Of a DNA stretch of 64,000 nucleotides, positions 8,049 to 16,601 are shown piece by piece. The position numbers were made by a program, and so were the translations under genes. Where the stretch lies: assembly GCF_005144585.1 (NCBI RefSeq), contig NZ_SSMQ01000029.1:62001-126000 (forward strand), in the 5' to 3' direction. Under the pieces are notes generated by a model. The model was not told the DNA's origin and did no database searches. It saw only the letters and a list, made by a program, of their open reading frames with translations. Position 1 is the stretch's first letter; each line of letters starts with the position of its first letter. The stretch comes from Polyangium fumosum. Its GTDB lineage: Bacteria > Myxococcota_A > Polyangia > Polyangiales > Polyangiaceae.

Positions 8049-8981
8049 TCACGTCGTTCCGCGTAGCCGCTCGACGAGCGCAAGGGCCTCGGGGATGCGC
8101 CGATCCCGCTGGCGGTCGTCGAGGAGATCGTCCACGAGGTCGAGCAGCTCCGGCGCCGCGGCGACGAGCTCCGCAGCCCCCTCGACGGCCTCCGCGACGA
8201 AGTGCTTGTTCTGGTCGAGGATGACCTGCCTGTCGGCGCAGCGGTAGGCGACGTGCCAGCGGACCTGCGGGGGTACCGTGGTCACGTCGTTCTGCTTGCT
8301 GGTGGGCGGCGCCAGGGTATCGGCCTCGTCCGAATCGCCCGGACGCACCGTCTTTTTCTTGAGCTCCTCGGCGTACGCGCGGAGAGGACACGACTTGGTG
8401 CAAGGCGTGTTCGGCGGGGCATTACAATCCGGGCACGGCTGGTCCGGCCACACGCCAGTCTCGATGGCCACGAGCCTGTTCTGTCGCGCGCTGCCCTTGA
8501 CGTACATGTCTGGGCGGCAGCTAGGACATTGGCAGGTCCCAGGCTCGTGCGCGGGAGCAGGTGCGCTCTGCACGAGACCGCACCTCACGAGGCGCGCCCG
8601 CGCTTCGCTTCTCGTGAGGTCCCGATCTTCTGCGACCCAGAAAACCAGCGTGTTCTCGTCCCAGGTCGGGTCGAAGAAGATGGGCGCGTCGTCGACAAGA
8701 ACGTCGCGGCTCTCCTGCTCATCGCCCAAAGCTACGCAGATGGTGGAGGCCAGGTAGACCTCCCGCGTGTTCTCATGCTCGATGAGGCGGTGCCCGAGCT
8801 CGACGCCCGGGAGACGGCCCAGGAGCTTGAAGCCGTACTTCCCCACGGCGTCGGTCTCGAACTCTGCGATGAAGCGCTCGCCGGTGGTGGGTTTATCCCG
8901 ACCGCACAAGACGCAGTTGCCGTGCGCGTCCGCGGTGGCGAGATGTCGTCCGCCCCGCAGGCAATCGACAATGGACATCAT
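8049..8981 (-). CDS. Hypothetical protein with Cys-rich zinc motifs
   Basis: The 310-residue protein has an N-terminal CVLCGRD motif, a central CQCPSC cluster and a CPDCNAPPNTPC...CPLRAYAEEL element near residues 195-215; the last resembles the zinc motif phage proteins use near Gamma-Gal or Zn-ribbon folds. The ATG overlaps the stop of the ComM-like gene (ATGA), indicating translational coupling to it. No catalytic family is recognised; DNA or RNA binding is plausible. Confidence 0.6.
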   Translation of the reverse strand: MMSIVDCLRGGRHLATADAHGNCVLCGRDKPTTGERFIAEFETDAVGKYGFKLLGRLPGVELGHRLIEHENTREVYLASTICVALGDEQESRDVLVDDAPIFFDPTWDENTLVFWVAEDRDLTRSEARARLVRCGLVQSAPAPAHEPGTCQCPSCRPDMYVKGSARQNRLVAIETGVWPDQPCPDCNAPPNTPCTKSCPLRAYAEELKKKTVRPGDSDEADTLAPPTSKQNDVTTVPPQVRWHVAYRCADRQVILDQNKHFVAEAVEGAAELVAAAPELLDLVDDLLDDRQRDRRIPEALALVERLRGTT

Positions 8982-10492
8982 GTGACGAGCGGGGCGGCGT
9001 TGAGGGCCTCGGCGATGTGATGGGCCCGGACGGCGTCGCTGCCGTCGAGGTCCGCGATCGAGCGGGAGACGCGCAGCACCTTGGCGTGGAGCTCGGCCGA
9101 GAGCCCGAGCCGCTCCACGGCCTGCCCCAGCATGCGCTGCCCCTTGTCGTCCGGCTTCGCGACGCGATCGAGGTCCGCGAGGCTGAGCCGGCCGTTCACC
9201 GCCTCGGTGACCACGAGCTTCTCGAAGCGGTTCTTCTGCACGTCCCTCGCCTTGACGACGCGGGCGCGCATGTCCGCGGAGCACTCGCTGCGGCTGCCCT
9301 TGAGCTCGTCCCCGGACAGGATCGCCTTCATGTCCATGCGGTCGAACACGGCACCGCGCAGCCGCTCGCGGTATGCCCGAATGCGCTCCGGCGGGCACTT
9401 GCATGTCCTGTCCTTCGTGCGGTGGAAGCCGCACGGGCACGGAAGAACCGACGCGACGGTGAGCGGTCGGGCCGGGAAGACCACGCGGGTCTGGCGCTGG
9501 CAGATGACCGATTGCCCGTCCTTGAGCACGCCATCGAGCACCGCGAGCGTCCGCTTCTTGAACTCCAGCAGCTCGTCCAAGAACAAGACGCCGAGGTGCG
9601 CGAGCGACACCTGCCCAGGTCGCACCGGAAGGCCGCCGCCGACGAGGCCCACCTCGCTCACCGTGTAATGCGGCGCCTGCAAGGGCCTCTGCGTGAGGAG
9701 CCCCTGGGAGGTGTGGAGCAGGCCCGCCACCGAATGAATCGACGTAACCTCGAGCGCCTCCTCGCGGGTGAGCGGGGGCATTACCGTGGGCAGGCGCCGG
9801 CAGAGCATCGTCTTCCCCGACCCAGGCGAGCCGATGAAGAGTAGCGGATGGAGGCCGGCAGCCGAGATCTCCAGGGCACGACGGCCGGCCACGAGACCTT
9901 GGATATCCGCGAGATCGACTTCCGCGAGCGGAGGCGCTTTCAAGAAGTCACGCGCGAACTGGAGCTGCCCCGCGCCTCGCAGCGAGCCGACCACGTCCTG
10001 CAGGTGCGCCGCGACCTGCACCTCCATGTGCTGCACGCTCGACGCCTCGGGGCCATTGGACCAGGGCACGATGGCGCGTGACATGTCCTTCACCCCGAGC
10101 AACGCCGGCAGAACGCCGCGCACAGGGCGCACGGCGCCGGTCTGCGCGAGCTCGCCGACGATGACCATGCGCGCAAGCGGCTTCTGCTCGAGGGCCATGA
10201 GCAGCGCCGTCGCCACGGCGAGGTCGAGCATTCCGTCGTTGCGGGTGCCGGCCGGGGAGAACTCGACCTTGACCTTGTAGCCGTCGAGCCACTTCCCAAG
10301 CCTCGCAAGCGCGGATAGCACGCGGGCCTTGGTATCGCGGACGCTGGCCTCCGCGAGGCCGATCAGCTCGACGGTGCTCGATCCTGCCTCGATCGTGACC
10401 ACGATGCTGACCAGCGTGGCGACGAGACCCGTGAGCGCGATGGACAAAACCTCGCTGCGGAGAGGTTTCTCCGGCAGGGGATTGGTCCCCAT
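8978..10492 (-). CDS. ComM/YifB-type Mg-chelatase-like AAA+ ATPase
   Basis: The 504-residue protein follows the YifB/ComM layout: an N-terminal Lon-protease-like fold (SSTVELIGLAEASVRDTKARV), Walker A GSPGSGKTM (about 219-227), Walker B VLFLDELLEF, and the cysteine-bearing CPCGFHRTKDRTCKCPP segment followed by YRERLRGAVFDRMDM. ComM is a helicase that promotes branch migration during uptake of homologous DNA. Its pairing with RecA and RadC here suggests recombination of incoming or element DNA. ATG at 10492 has AAAAAGGAG upstream. Strong hairpin immediately upstream. Confidence 0.88.
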   Translation of the reverse strand: MGTNPLPEKPLRSEVLSIALTGLVATLVSIVVTIEAGSSTVELIGLAEASVRDTKARVLSALARLGKWLDGYKVKVEFSPAGTRNDGMLDLAVATALLMALEQKPLARMVIVGELAQTGAVRPVRGVLPALLGVKDMSRAIVPWSNGPEASSVQHMEVQVAAHLQDVVGSLRGAGQLQFARDFLKAPPLAEVDLADIQGLVAGRRALEISAAGLHPLLFIGSPGSGKTMLCRRLPTVMPPLTREEALEVTSIHSVAGLLHTSQGLLTQRPLQAPHYTVSEVGLVGGGLPVRPGQVSLAHLGVLFLDELLEFKKRTLAVLDGVLKDGQSVICQRQTRVVFPARPLTVASVLPCPCGFHRTKDRTCKCPPERIRAYRERLRGAVFDRMDMKAILSGDELKGSRSECSADMRARVVKARDVQKNRFEKLVVTEAVNGRLSLADLDRVAKPDDKGQRMLGQAVERLGLSAELHAKVLRVSRSIADLDGSDAVRAHHIAEALNAAPLVT

Positions 10493-10530
10493 AGTGGTCT
10501 CCTTTTTGGGTGATTGAAGCGGAAGGAAGA

Positions 10531-10559
10531 GGGCCCGGAGGCGTGATGCCCCCGGGCCC
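10531..10559 (-). terminator. Strong hairpin between two minus-strand genes
   Basis: GGGCCCGG (10531-10538) pairs with CCGGGCCC (10552-10559), and an inner GGC/GCC extends the stem. On the minus strand a TCTTCCTTCCGCTTC pyrimidine tract follows, then the ComM-like start codon 38 bases on. Terminator or leader structure. Confidence 0.55.
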
Positions 10560-10566
10560 GTCGTGG

Positions 10567-10905
10567 TCAGAGGTCCCCGGACTCCTGCTTGGACCCGCCG
10601 GTGCTCGCCGGCTCGCCCTCGGGCGGCTCCTGCCCGCCGAGCTTGCCCTTCTCGATGGCGCTCCGCAGCGCGACCGCCACGTTCGGCATGATGAGCTCGA
10701 CCTCCTCGGCGAAGAACTCCGTCTCGGCCCGCGTGAGGCGCACGCCCCGCCACTCCTTCCGCCCGCGCCGCTTGTCAGCGGGCAGCTCGTCCTCGTGGAT
10801 GTAGACGTGCCCGTCGCTGGCGAGCGCGAACGAGGCCATGCACTCCTCCACGCGATCCTGCTCCTCGGTCTCCGCGTTCTTCGTGGGCGACTGCTTGGAC
10901 GACAT
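10567..10905 (-). CDS. Small acidic hypothetical protein
   Basis: A 112-residue protein. The N-terminal 25 residues are polar and probably disordered; the middle (EWRGVRLTRAETEFFAEEVELIMPNVAVALRSAIEKG) looks like two helices; the C-terminus is Gly/Glu-rich. A GGGAG site precedes the ATG at 10905. No family recognised. Confidence 0.55.
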   Translation of the reverse strand: MSSKQSPTKNAETEEQDRVEECMASFALASDGHVYIHEDELPADKRRGRKEWRGVRLTRAETEFFAEEVELIMPNVAVALRSAIEKGKLGGQEPPEGEPASTGGSKQESGDL

Positions 10906-10916
10906 GTGTCTCCCTG

Positions 10917-10957
10917 AAAAAGCGAATGCGGCGCACGGAAGAACCGCACGCCGCATT
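10917..10957 (-). terminator. Hairpin with T5 tract before a minus-strand gene
   Basis: AATGCGGCG (10925-10933) and CGCCGCATT (10949-10957) form a perfect 9-bp stem with a 15-base loop. On the minus strand CGCTTTTTC follows at once, then the start codon 19 bases from the stem. Canonical intrinsic-terminator shape. Confidence 0.65.
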
Positions 10958-10976
10958 GTTGTTGTTGGGTTTTCGC

Positions 10977-11378
10977 TCAATCCTCTTCGGGCAAGAGGAT
11001 CGTGATGACCGCCTCGCCGTCGTCGCCGGGGCCGATGATGGCCTTCAGCTCGACGAGAGACGGTTCGATCGCGTCCGTGACGACATGCAACTCGTACCGG
11101 ATTTGAGCTTCATCCGGCCGTTGCAGGGCGGCGCATCGGAACATCCAGAGGATGTCCCAGAGCCGGCCGGTCTCGTCGTTCCCCGCCTTCTCCGCGGCCG
11201 GCGACAGCTCGACGTACTTCTCCCAGACGGAGCGCGTCAGCGCCACCGGCGCCTTGATTCCAGCCTGCTTCGCGAGCTCAGTGACGTCGACGAGCGTGCC
11301 GTCTTCGAGCGCCTGCGCGCGGCTGTAAGCCGCAATCAGGACAAACTCTCCACCGATATCGTCACCTTCGTCGCTCAC
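10977..11378 (-). CDS. DUF6573-like protein
   Basis: The 133-residue protein has the IAAYSRAQALEDGTLVDVTELAKQAG and APVALTRSVWEKY segments typical of DUF6573, a small family of plasmid and phage proteins with unknown activity. The start is a GTG that overlaps the stop codon of the VWA gene (GTGA), so translation is coupled; the open frame continues upstream inside the VWA gene but has no homology there. A hairpin terminator follows its stop. Confidence 0.65.
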   Translation of the reverse strand: MSDEGDDIGGEFVLIAAYSRAQALEDGTLVDVTELAKQAGIKAPVALTRSVWEKYVELSPAAEKAGNDETGRLWDILWMFRCAALQRPDEAQIRYELHVVTDAIEPSLVELKAIIGPGDDGEAVITILLPEED

Positions 11379-12544
11379 GTTGCCCCCGCGAGCAGCGTGA
11401 TGCTCGAGCCCTTGGTCATCGCGTTGTCGTTGAGTTCGGTATACTGCGCAGCCTTTTTCCGGAGCGGCGAGTCCTCCGAGATGGAGCACTCGATCGCCAC
11501 CGTCCAGAGCCGCGCGCCGATGCTCGACGCCGCGTCGACCGACTTCTTCTGCTCCTCCTCGTTCCGGTCGATGCCGTCCGTGACGAGGATGATGTCGGCG
11601 CCGTGCTGGCCCTTCTGCGCGAGCGCCTTCACCTGATCCACTGCGACGCCGAGGGCCAGGCTGATTGCCGTTCCACCGCTGAGGAAGTGAAGGATCATCT
11701 TCAAGACTCCAGCGCTGTCGTCCGGCTTCACGATCTGGACCACGGTCGAGGTCGCGTAATGCACCACGGCCACGGGCCGCTTCTCCTCCGAGGCGACACG
11801 GGCGAGCGCCACCGCAGCGGCCTTCGCCCACTCGTTCCGGATCCCGTGCATGCTGCCCGATTCATCGAGCGCGAGCACAAGCGGCCCTTTCGACTTCTTC
11901 GTCGTCCCCCGGACCGCATACTGCGCGGCCCGGCGAGAGGCGATTCGCTCGAGGGTCACAACCTCGAGCTGGGAATCGGTCAGGAGCACCGTCTCCGACG
12001 GCAGAAGCCGGGCGACGTCATTCCCCTGCTCGACCGAATACACCTCGCCCGAGACCCCGTGGGCCTTCGTCGCGTGCGCGCCGCGCAGCGAGGCAAACAT
12101 GCGACCGGCCAGCCGAGCAATACGCTCGACCCGATCCATGTCCCCCTGTGCGGTCTCGACCTCCCGCACCTGCGCCCAAGCCGCGGCGAGGTCCCAGCCG
12201 AAGCCATCCGAGACGTGCCTGGCCTGCTTCGCCTTCTTGTCGAACGCCGCCCACTGCTCACGAGCGGCGCTTCGCATCTCGAAGGCCGAGGCCCCCTCCG
12301 GGACGTCTTTCCCCGCCTTCCAGAGGAGATCGAACGCGTAGGCTGCCCCGACCTCGTCGAGCGCGAGGAAGGCCATGTGCTCGGGCGGCACCGTGTCGCG
12401 CACCGCCTCCGCGAAGGTCTTTGCAGGGGGATCCCTGCCCAGACCCACGATCGCATTCCAGAGGTCGCCGGCCTTCTCCGCGTCTTCACGCGAAGCCTCT
12501 TTCAAAATGAGATGCCGGCGCCTCGCTTGCAGGAAGGAGCCCAT
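11375..12544 (-). CDS. VWA-domain protein, partner of the MoxR ATPase
   Basis: The 389-residue protein has a helical N-terminal half and a C-terminal von Willebrand A domain from about residue 220. The metal-ion site is intact: LDESGSMHG (DxSxS, about 226-232), GGTAIS and the later VTDGID. It follows the MoxR-type ATPase gene with a three-base gap, as in RavA-ViaA and related MoxR-VWA pairs, where the ATPase remodels a target selected by the VWA protein. On mobile elements such pairs are proposed NTP-dependent conflict modules. No substrate can be named from sequence. Confidence 0.82.
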   Translation of the reverse strand: MGSFLQARRRHLILKEASREDAEKAGDLWNAIVGLGRDPPAKTFAEAVRDTVPPEHMAFLALDEVGAAYAFDLLWKAGKDVPEGASAFEMRSAAREQWAAFDKKAKQARHVSDGFGWDLAAAWAQVREVETAQGDMDRVERIARLAGRMFASLRGAHATKAHGVSGEVYSVEQGNDVARLLPSETVLLTDSQLEVVTLERIASRRAAQYAVRGTTKKSKGPLVLALDESGSMHGIRNEWAKAAAVALARVASEEKRPVAVVHYATSTVVQIVKPDDSAGVLKMILHFLSGGTAISLALGVAVDQVKALAQKGQHGADIILVTDGIDRNEEEQKKSVDAASSIGARLWTVAIECSISEDSPLRKKAAQYTELNDNAMTKGSSITLLAGAT

Positions 12545-12547
12545 GGC

Positions 12548-13693
12548 CTACGAGAGCTGGTAGCGCTTCGAGAGGTCGCCCGTGAGCGCGTCGTGGGCCT
12601 TTTTCAGCTCGTCGAGCTTGGGCTGGATGCGGGCATGGGCGCGGCGCGACACGCCGTTCTTCAGCATGTCCTGCACGCGTTTGCCCGCCTCCGTGACCTT
12701 GTCGGCGAGCTGCGGGAGCGCCGCCTGATACGCCGCCGTGTCGGTGGGCCGATTGGCGTACGCCTTGAGCGCCTCGTCGACGACATCGATGGCCTGCGCG
12801 ACGACGGAGCGGTCCACCGTCTGCAACACGGCGACGACGCGCGCACGGTCCTCGGGCTTGTTCCAGAGCCCGTACTTGAGGACCGAGAGGTGATCGAGCT
12901 CGACGGCCTGCGCGTCGTCGAGCCACGCCGCCGCCTTGAGCACGCGCGTGAGTGCAATCCAGCGCCGGTCCGAGAGGACCAGGCCGTCCGCCTTGAGCGC
13001 CGTGCGGAGCCGCAACATCTCCTCGACGACGCGCTGGGGCAGCTCGACCCGCTGCACCTCCTTCGCCGCCGCCTCCCACTCGGCGAGGCCGATCTGCGCG
13101 GCGGGCTTGTACTCCGGCGGCGTGGCGACGAGGTTCATCCAGGTGGCGTCCGCCTGGACGTACTCGACCACATCACGCAGGAGGAAGCGGTCGTAGATCG
13201 CCGCGAGGATCTCCTCCTCGGGCAGCTCGTTCGACGCGCCGACGAGCAGCCGCAGGGGGATCGGCTGTCCCTTGTAGAGCCGCTCGTTCATCGCGCTCAG
13301 GAAGGCGTTGAGCACGCTGTCCGAGCCCTTGAACACCTCGTCGAGGAAGGCGCACTCGACGGCCGCGAGCCGGCCATCCAGGTTCCTCTCCCACAGGTCG
13401 TTCTTCAGCGCCGAGAGCTTCACCGGGCCGAAGTACTCGTCCTCGGTGCCGAACTTGGTGACGAGGGTCTGAAACTTCCGTGCGTCGGGGAACGACGCCA
13501 GGAAGCCGAAAAAGAGCGCGCTCTTCGCCGTGCCCGGAGGCCCGACGAGCAGGGCGTGGCTCTGCGAGAGCGCGGCGAGGATGATGCACTCGATCGCGTC
13601 CTCGCGCTCACGGAAGGCCGCGTTGAGGCCGTCGCGCACGGCACGGAACCGGGCGCGGACGGAGCCGATGTCGATGGATCCGTTTTTCTTCAT
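12548..13693 (-). CDS. MoxR/RavA-type AAA+ ATPase
   Basis: The 381-residue protein has Walker A GPPGTAKSA (about 50-58), Walker B AFLDEVFKG, the sensor 1 segment GASNELPEEE and a lid domain with FLLRDVVEYV, all as in RavA-like MoxR ATPases. The C-terminal 150 residues are helical. It is transcribed just before the VWA gene and probably forms a chaperone-like complex with it. The ATG is at the position where family homology starts. Confidence 0.85.
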   Translation of the reverse strand: MKKNGSIDIGSVRARFRAVRDGLNAAFREREDAIECIILAALSQSHALLVGPPGTAKSALFFGFLASFPDARKFQTLVTKFGTEDEYFGPVKLSALKNDLWERNLDGRLAAVECAFLDEVFKGSDSVLNAFLSAMNERLYKGQPIPLRLLVGASNELPEEEILAAIYDRFLLRDVVEYVQADATWMNLVATPPEYKPAAQIGLAEWEAAAKEVQRVELPQRVVEEMLRLRTALKADGLVLSDRRWIALTRVLKAAAWLDDAQAVELDHLSVLKYGLWNKPEDRARVVAVLQTVDRSVVAQAIDVVDEALKAYANRPTDTAAYQAALPQLADKVTEAGKRVQDMLKNGVSRRAHARIQPKLDELKKAHDALTGDLSKRYQLS

Positions 13694-13769
13694 GCTGGTT
13701 ATCCGCAGGTGGAAGAAGTCGCGGCGCCCGCCTCGGCGTCACCCGAAGCGGGGCCGGTTTGTCGGAGAA

Positions 13770-14735
13770 TCAGTCGGTGATGGGCACCGTGAACGAGGGC
13801 TCGCTGGGCACGCCACCACCGCCACCACCGCCCGCGAGCTGGCGCTGGAAGCTGTCCTTGAGCTCCTTCACCTTCGTGGTGATCTTGTCGGAGACGCCCG
13901 CGAGCACGCCGCGATAGAGCTCGGCCTTCGCCACGAGCTCGTTGCAGAACTGGACGCGCCGGGTGAGCGCGTCCTGCCGCATGCCGTCGGTGGTCGCCTT
14001 CTCGAGGTCCTTGAGGAGCTCGCCGATGTCGGCCTCGAGCGCACCCTGCGCCGCCGACTTCGCGGTGGCGAGATTGTCCGGCGCGTCGTGCATGACGATG
14101 GTGATCGGCTCGACGCGCAGGTCCTCGAGCGCCGGCTTGAGCCGCTGCCACCGCTCGCACGAGGAGGGCGGGAGCAGGTACATGCCGCCGCGATTGCGAA
14201 GCGGGACGCCCGAGAGGGCCTTCACCATCGCGACGAGGGCCCCCGAGATGTCCTTCGTCTCGCAGTGGGCAATGAGGTGGTTGGCTTGCGCGGCGATGTT
14301 CTCCGCGTGCGCCATGGCCTCCTCGAGCCCGGGGGCACCATCGGGCGGCAAGGAGACGACCCTGCTCGAGGCGAGAGCGACGCGGCACCGTGCGCCGCAC
14401 GGGTACTGGTCGCCAGCCTCGCCCCCGCCGCTCCTCCGCACGTAGATGCCGAAGGACGCGGGGGTGTCGCCGTTGGGGTTGGCGAAGGGCTGGACGAGAA
14501 TGCCCGAGGGGCGCTTCACCTCGCCAGCGGCGCGGGAGAGGGCCGTGGCGGGGTCGACGTCCAGGATGAGGTGGTCGAAGCCCTCGGGCTGGAGGAGCAC
14601 GCGTGCGCGCTCGCGGGAGACATTGATGCGCTCGGTATTCCACCCGACGATGTCGCCGATATGGCGTCCACCGGCGGCGGCCATCTTGCGCTGCGCTTGA
14701 CGGATGTCGGCGACAGCGCCGTTCTTACCTGCCAT
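13770..14735 (-). CDS. Hypothetical protein next to the MoxR-VWA pair
   Basis: A 321-residue protein of unknown family. It contains a beta-rich first half (residues 40-130), a helical middle, and a Gly-rich linker (eight glycines) near residue 305 before a short C-terminal tail. Its position directly upstream of the MoxR and VWA genes suggests it is the third component or client-recognition subunit of that system. It may belong to DUF6744 but I am not sure. Confidence 0.6.
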   Translation of the reverse strand: MAGKNGAVADIRQAQRKMAAAGGRHIGDIVGWNTERINVSRERARVLLQPEGFDHLILDVDPATALSRAAGEVKRPSGILVQPFANPNGDTPASFGIYVRRSGGGEAGDQYPCGARCRVALASSRVVSLPPDGAPGLEEAMAHAENIAAQANHLIAHCETKDISGALVAMVKALSGVPLRNRGGMYLLPPSSCERWQRLKPALEDLRVEPITIVMHDAPDNLATAKSAAQGALEADIGELLKDLEKATTDGMRQDALTRRVQFCNELVAKAELYRGVLAGVSDKITTKVKELKDSFQRQLAGGGGGGGVPSEPSFTVPITD

Positions 14736-14836
14736 GGAATTGGTCCGGAGATAGGACGCAATGCTGTGCGCACGCGGTCCGGAGACGGGAGGCGCCGAAG
14801 ACGGTGCTCGTCGCGGCGCCGTGTCGAAGGCGCGCT

Positions 14837-15517
14837 CTATGTGAAGAGCGCCATGGAGACCACCTCATCGCCGAGCGGAAAGGCCGGGCGGCGTGGCCTG
14901 GGCGGGGGCCGCGTCACCTGCTGGACGACAGGCGGCATGAGGTAGACGTGCAGCCCGAATGCGATGTCCTTCGGGGCCACGGTTTGCGAGACGAAGTTCA
15001 GGCCCCCGCGCCCGTTCTTCCAACGGAAGTGGAGCCCATCGTTGTCGAGCCAGGCGACGAGATCGTCGTACTGTCTCGTAAGAACCCCGGCCACCTGTAC
15101 AAGGAATGGGCGGGGCATTCGGACCTCGAATGCCCGGACCACGTGGAAGGCGATGAACTTGTTCCCCGCGTCGGCGAGGAGTGGGCCGAGCAGAAGGAGC
15201 GGGTCGAGGTAGATCCGATCGCCCTGCCACACAGTTGTCGAGGCGAGCCGGCCGGCGGCGGAAGACGCGCGCCGGCTCATCTTCTCCACGTGTTCGGCCC
15301 GGAGCGCCTCGACGCGCGGGTGAAGAAGCGCCTGGAGCTCGGGCGCGATGTGCTGGTCGAGCTTGCCGATGAAAGACCGGAGCTTTTCCGGCTCCACGCC
15401 GAGGACAGGCGCGAGCTGATCGCCTTCCTCTTCGAGATACCAGCTCAGGCTTTTCGTATTCGGCTTGGCCAGGCGCAGCACGCGCCCGAGGTCTTCCAGG
15501 CTAGGCCGCCTCGGCAT
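14837..15517 (-). CDS. Hypothetical protein
   Basis: A 226-residue protein beginning with a helical segment (LEDLGRVLRLAKPNTKSLSW). Its start lies 17 bases inside the upstream gene, indicating coupling. A 101-base gap to the next gene contains two direct copies of TCTCCGGACC. No recognised domain. Confidence 0.55.
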   Translation of the reverse strand: MPRRPSLEDLGRVLRLAKPNTKSLSWYLEEEGDQLAPVLGVEPEKLRSFIGKLDQHIAPELQALLHPRVEALRAEHVEKMSRRASSAAGRLASTTVWQGDRIYLDPLLLLGPLLADAGNKFIAFHVVRAFEVRMPRPFLVQVAGVLTRQYDDLVAWLDNDGLHFRWKNGRGGLNFVSQTVAPKDIAFGLHVYLMPPVVQQVTRPPPRPRRPAFPLGDEVVSMALFT

Positions 15518-15788
15518 GCACGAGCTCGTGCTCGGGGAGCACCGGCTCCGGGCGGTCGAAGTCCGGCGGGGGCACGGGGGGCTGGCCGGGCGGGCGCTTC
15601 GCCTGTGTGGCGAGGGCCTTGAAGAACTCCATGTCCGGCGTGTTGTTCTTCGCCGCCCGCGCGATGCGCCGGGCGACCGTGTACGGGTTCATGGAGCGCG
15701 GGACGCGCAGCTCGGTGATGCCGAGCGAGAGGAAGAGGCGACGCTCGGCGAGCGTGCCATAGCGGAGCACGCGACCATTGACGCGCAT
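15501..15788 (-). CDS. Small hypothetical protein
   Basis: A 95-residue protein; the ATG at 15788 follows GGAAAGGATT, a good ribosome site. The first 60 residues (RVNGRVLRYGTLAERRLFLSLGITELRVPRS) look folded and the C-terminus is Pro-rich. An imperfect hairpin (AGGGCG/CGCCCT) lies just upstream. No family recognised. Confidence 0.5.
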   Translation of the reverse strand: MRVNGRVLRYGTLAERRLFLSLGITELRVPRSMNPYTVARRIARAAKNNTPDMEFFKALATQAKRPPGQPPVPPPDFDRPEPVLPEHELVHAEAA

Positions 15789-15880
15789 GATCGTAATCCT
15801 TTCCGGAAACAAGAGGGCGCCCCGGAGCACGGCATTGCATGCCAGCGAGACGCCCTGGTCGACGGATGACGGAATGGGTT

Positions 15881-16243
15881 TCAGCGATCCCAGAGCCGGC
15901 TGGGTCGCCACGGCGGCGGCTCCTCATCGTCGTCCTGGATGAAGAGGTGCCGCTGGTGCGGTGGGACGTGCGGGCCTGGGGAGTGGTGGCCGTACGGCGA
16001 GGCCGGCCGCGTCGGCGCGTGCCGGAAGGCCAGCATCGCGACGGGCTGGTTGCGATCGACGAGCACGATGCCCGTGAACACGGAGCCGTCGGAGCTGACG
16101 AGCTCGACGCCGGGCGGCGGTCGGGCCGCCTCGCGGAGCCAGTCGATCGCCTCTTCGGCGGAGGGGCCGAGGTTTTTCAGACGGCGCCGCAGTTCTTCGA
16201 GGAGAGCTTCGCCGAGAACGTCGGCTACGAGTTCGAGGGCCAG
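15881..16243 (-). CDS. Hypothetical protein with unclear start
   Basis: This frame reads as a sensible protein (helical LGEALLEELRRRLKNLGPSA, then a beta-rich part and a Pro/His-rich tail), but no ATG, GTG or TTG occurs before a GTG at 16081, which would give only 66 residues. The interval from a CTG at 16243 would give 120 residues and overlap the end of the upstream 54-aa gene. Either a CTG start or frameshifting from the upstream gene is needed to express the whole frame. Confidence 0.35.
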   Translation of the reverse strand: MALELVADVLGEALLEELRRRLKNLGPSAEEAIDWLREAARPPPGVELVSSDGSVFTGIVLVDRNQPVAMLAFRHAPTRPASPYGHHSPGPHVPPHQRHLFIQDDDEEPPPWRPSRLWDR

Positions 16244-16389
16244 ATGGCCTCGGTCACGACGGCGAGGACGACGCCGGCGACGAGCGCGGCGGCGCCTTTC
16301 TTGGCGCTGTCATTGCCGAGCACACGCTTGATGAACGAGGTGCCGGGGTTCTCGGGATTCGACGGGGCAGCGTTGGGCGTGAGGGGCAT
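16225..16389 (-). CDS. Small single-pass membrane protein (54 aa)
   Basis: Residues 1-32 are polar and residues 33-46 (AAALVAGVVLAVVT) form one hydrophobic segment, followed by EAIWPSNS and a stop. GGAAAGG lies upstream of the ATG at 16389. Its 3' end overlaps the next frame by 19 bases. Holin-like or regulatory small membrane proteins have this shape; no specific role is supported. Confidence 0.5.
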   Translation of the reverse strand: MPLTPNAAPSNPENPGTSFIKRVLGNDSAKKGAAALVAGVVLAVVTEAIWPSNS

Positions 16390-16436
16390 GGCTTCTTCTG
16401 GATACCTTTCCGAGTTGATTGGAACGATGGGGCTCG

Positions 16437-16550
16437 TCAGCCCAGGCAGACGGTGATGATCTGCGCGACCATCGTGATGACGGCCGCCGCGATACGCAGC
16501 GCCTTGCTGACCGCTTTGGGGTCACGAAGGAAGCGAGAGAGACGGGACAT
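16437..16550 (-). CDS. Small single-pass membrane protein (37 aa)
   Basis: A 37-residue protein with a basic N-terminus (MSRLSRFLRDPKAVSK) and a hydrophobic C-terminal helix (IAAAVITMVAQIITVCLG). A perfect GGAGG lies eight bases before the ATG, which makes translation credible despite the short length. A motif shared with the radC leader lies 37 bases upstream. Confidence 0.5.
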   Translation of the reverse strand: MSRLSRFLRDPKAVSKALRIAAAVITMVAQIITVCLG

Positions 16551-16587
16551 CACAATGACCTCCGGGGTGATGGGTTTCCCCAGATTA

Positions 16588-16598
16588 TTATCTCCGCG
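16588..16598 (-). promoter_or_regulatory. Motif CGCGGAGATAA, copy 1
   Basis: The 11-mer CGCGGAGATAA (minus strand) lies 37 bases before the 37-aa membrane protein gene. An identical copy lies 33 bases before the radC-like gene. Equal placement suggests a shared promoter element or operator. Confidence 0.4.
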
Positions 16599-16601
16599 AT
16601 A

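Noticed and set aside
11603-13780. A very long open frame (725 codons) on the plus strand opposite the VWA and MoxR genes.
   Set aside because: It is antisense to two clear domain-bearing genes and is Arg/Leu/Pro-rich without any recognisable motif, as expected of open antisense frames in GC-rich DNA.
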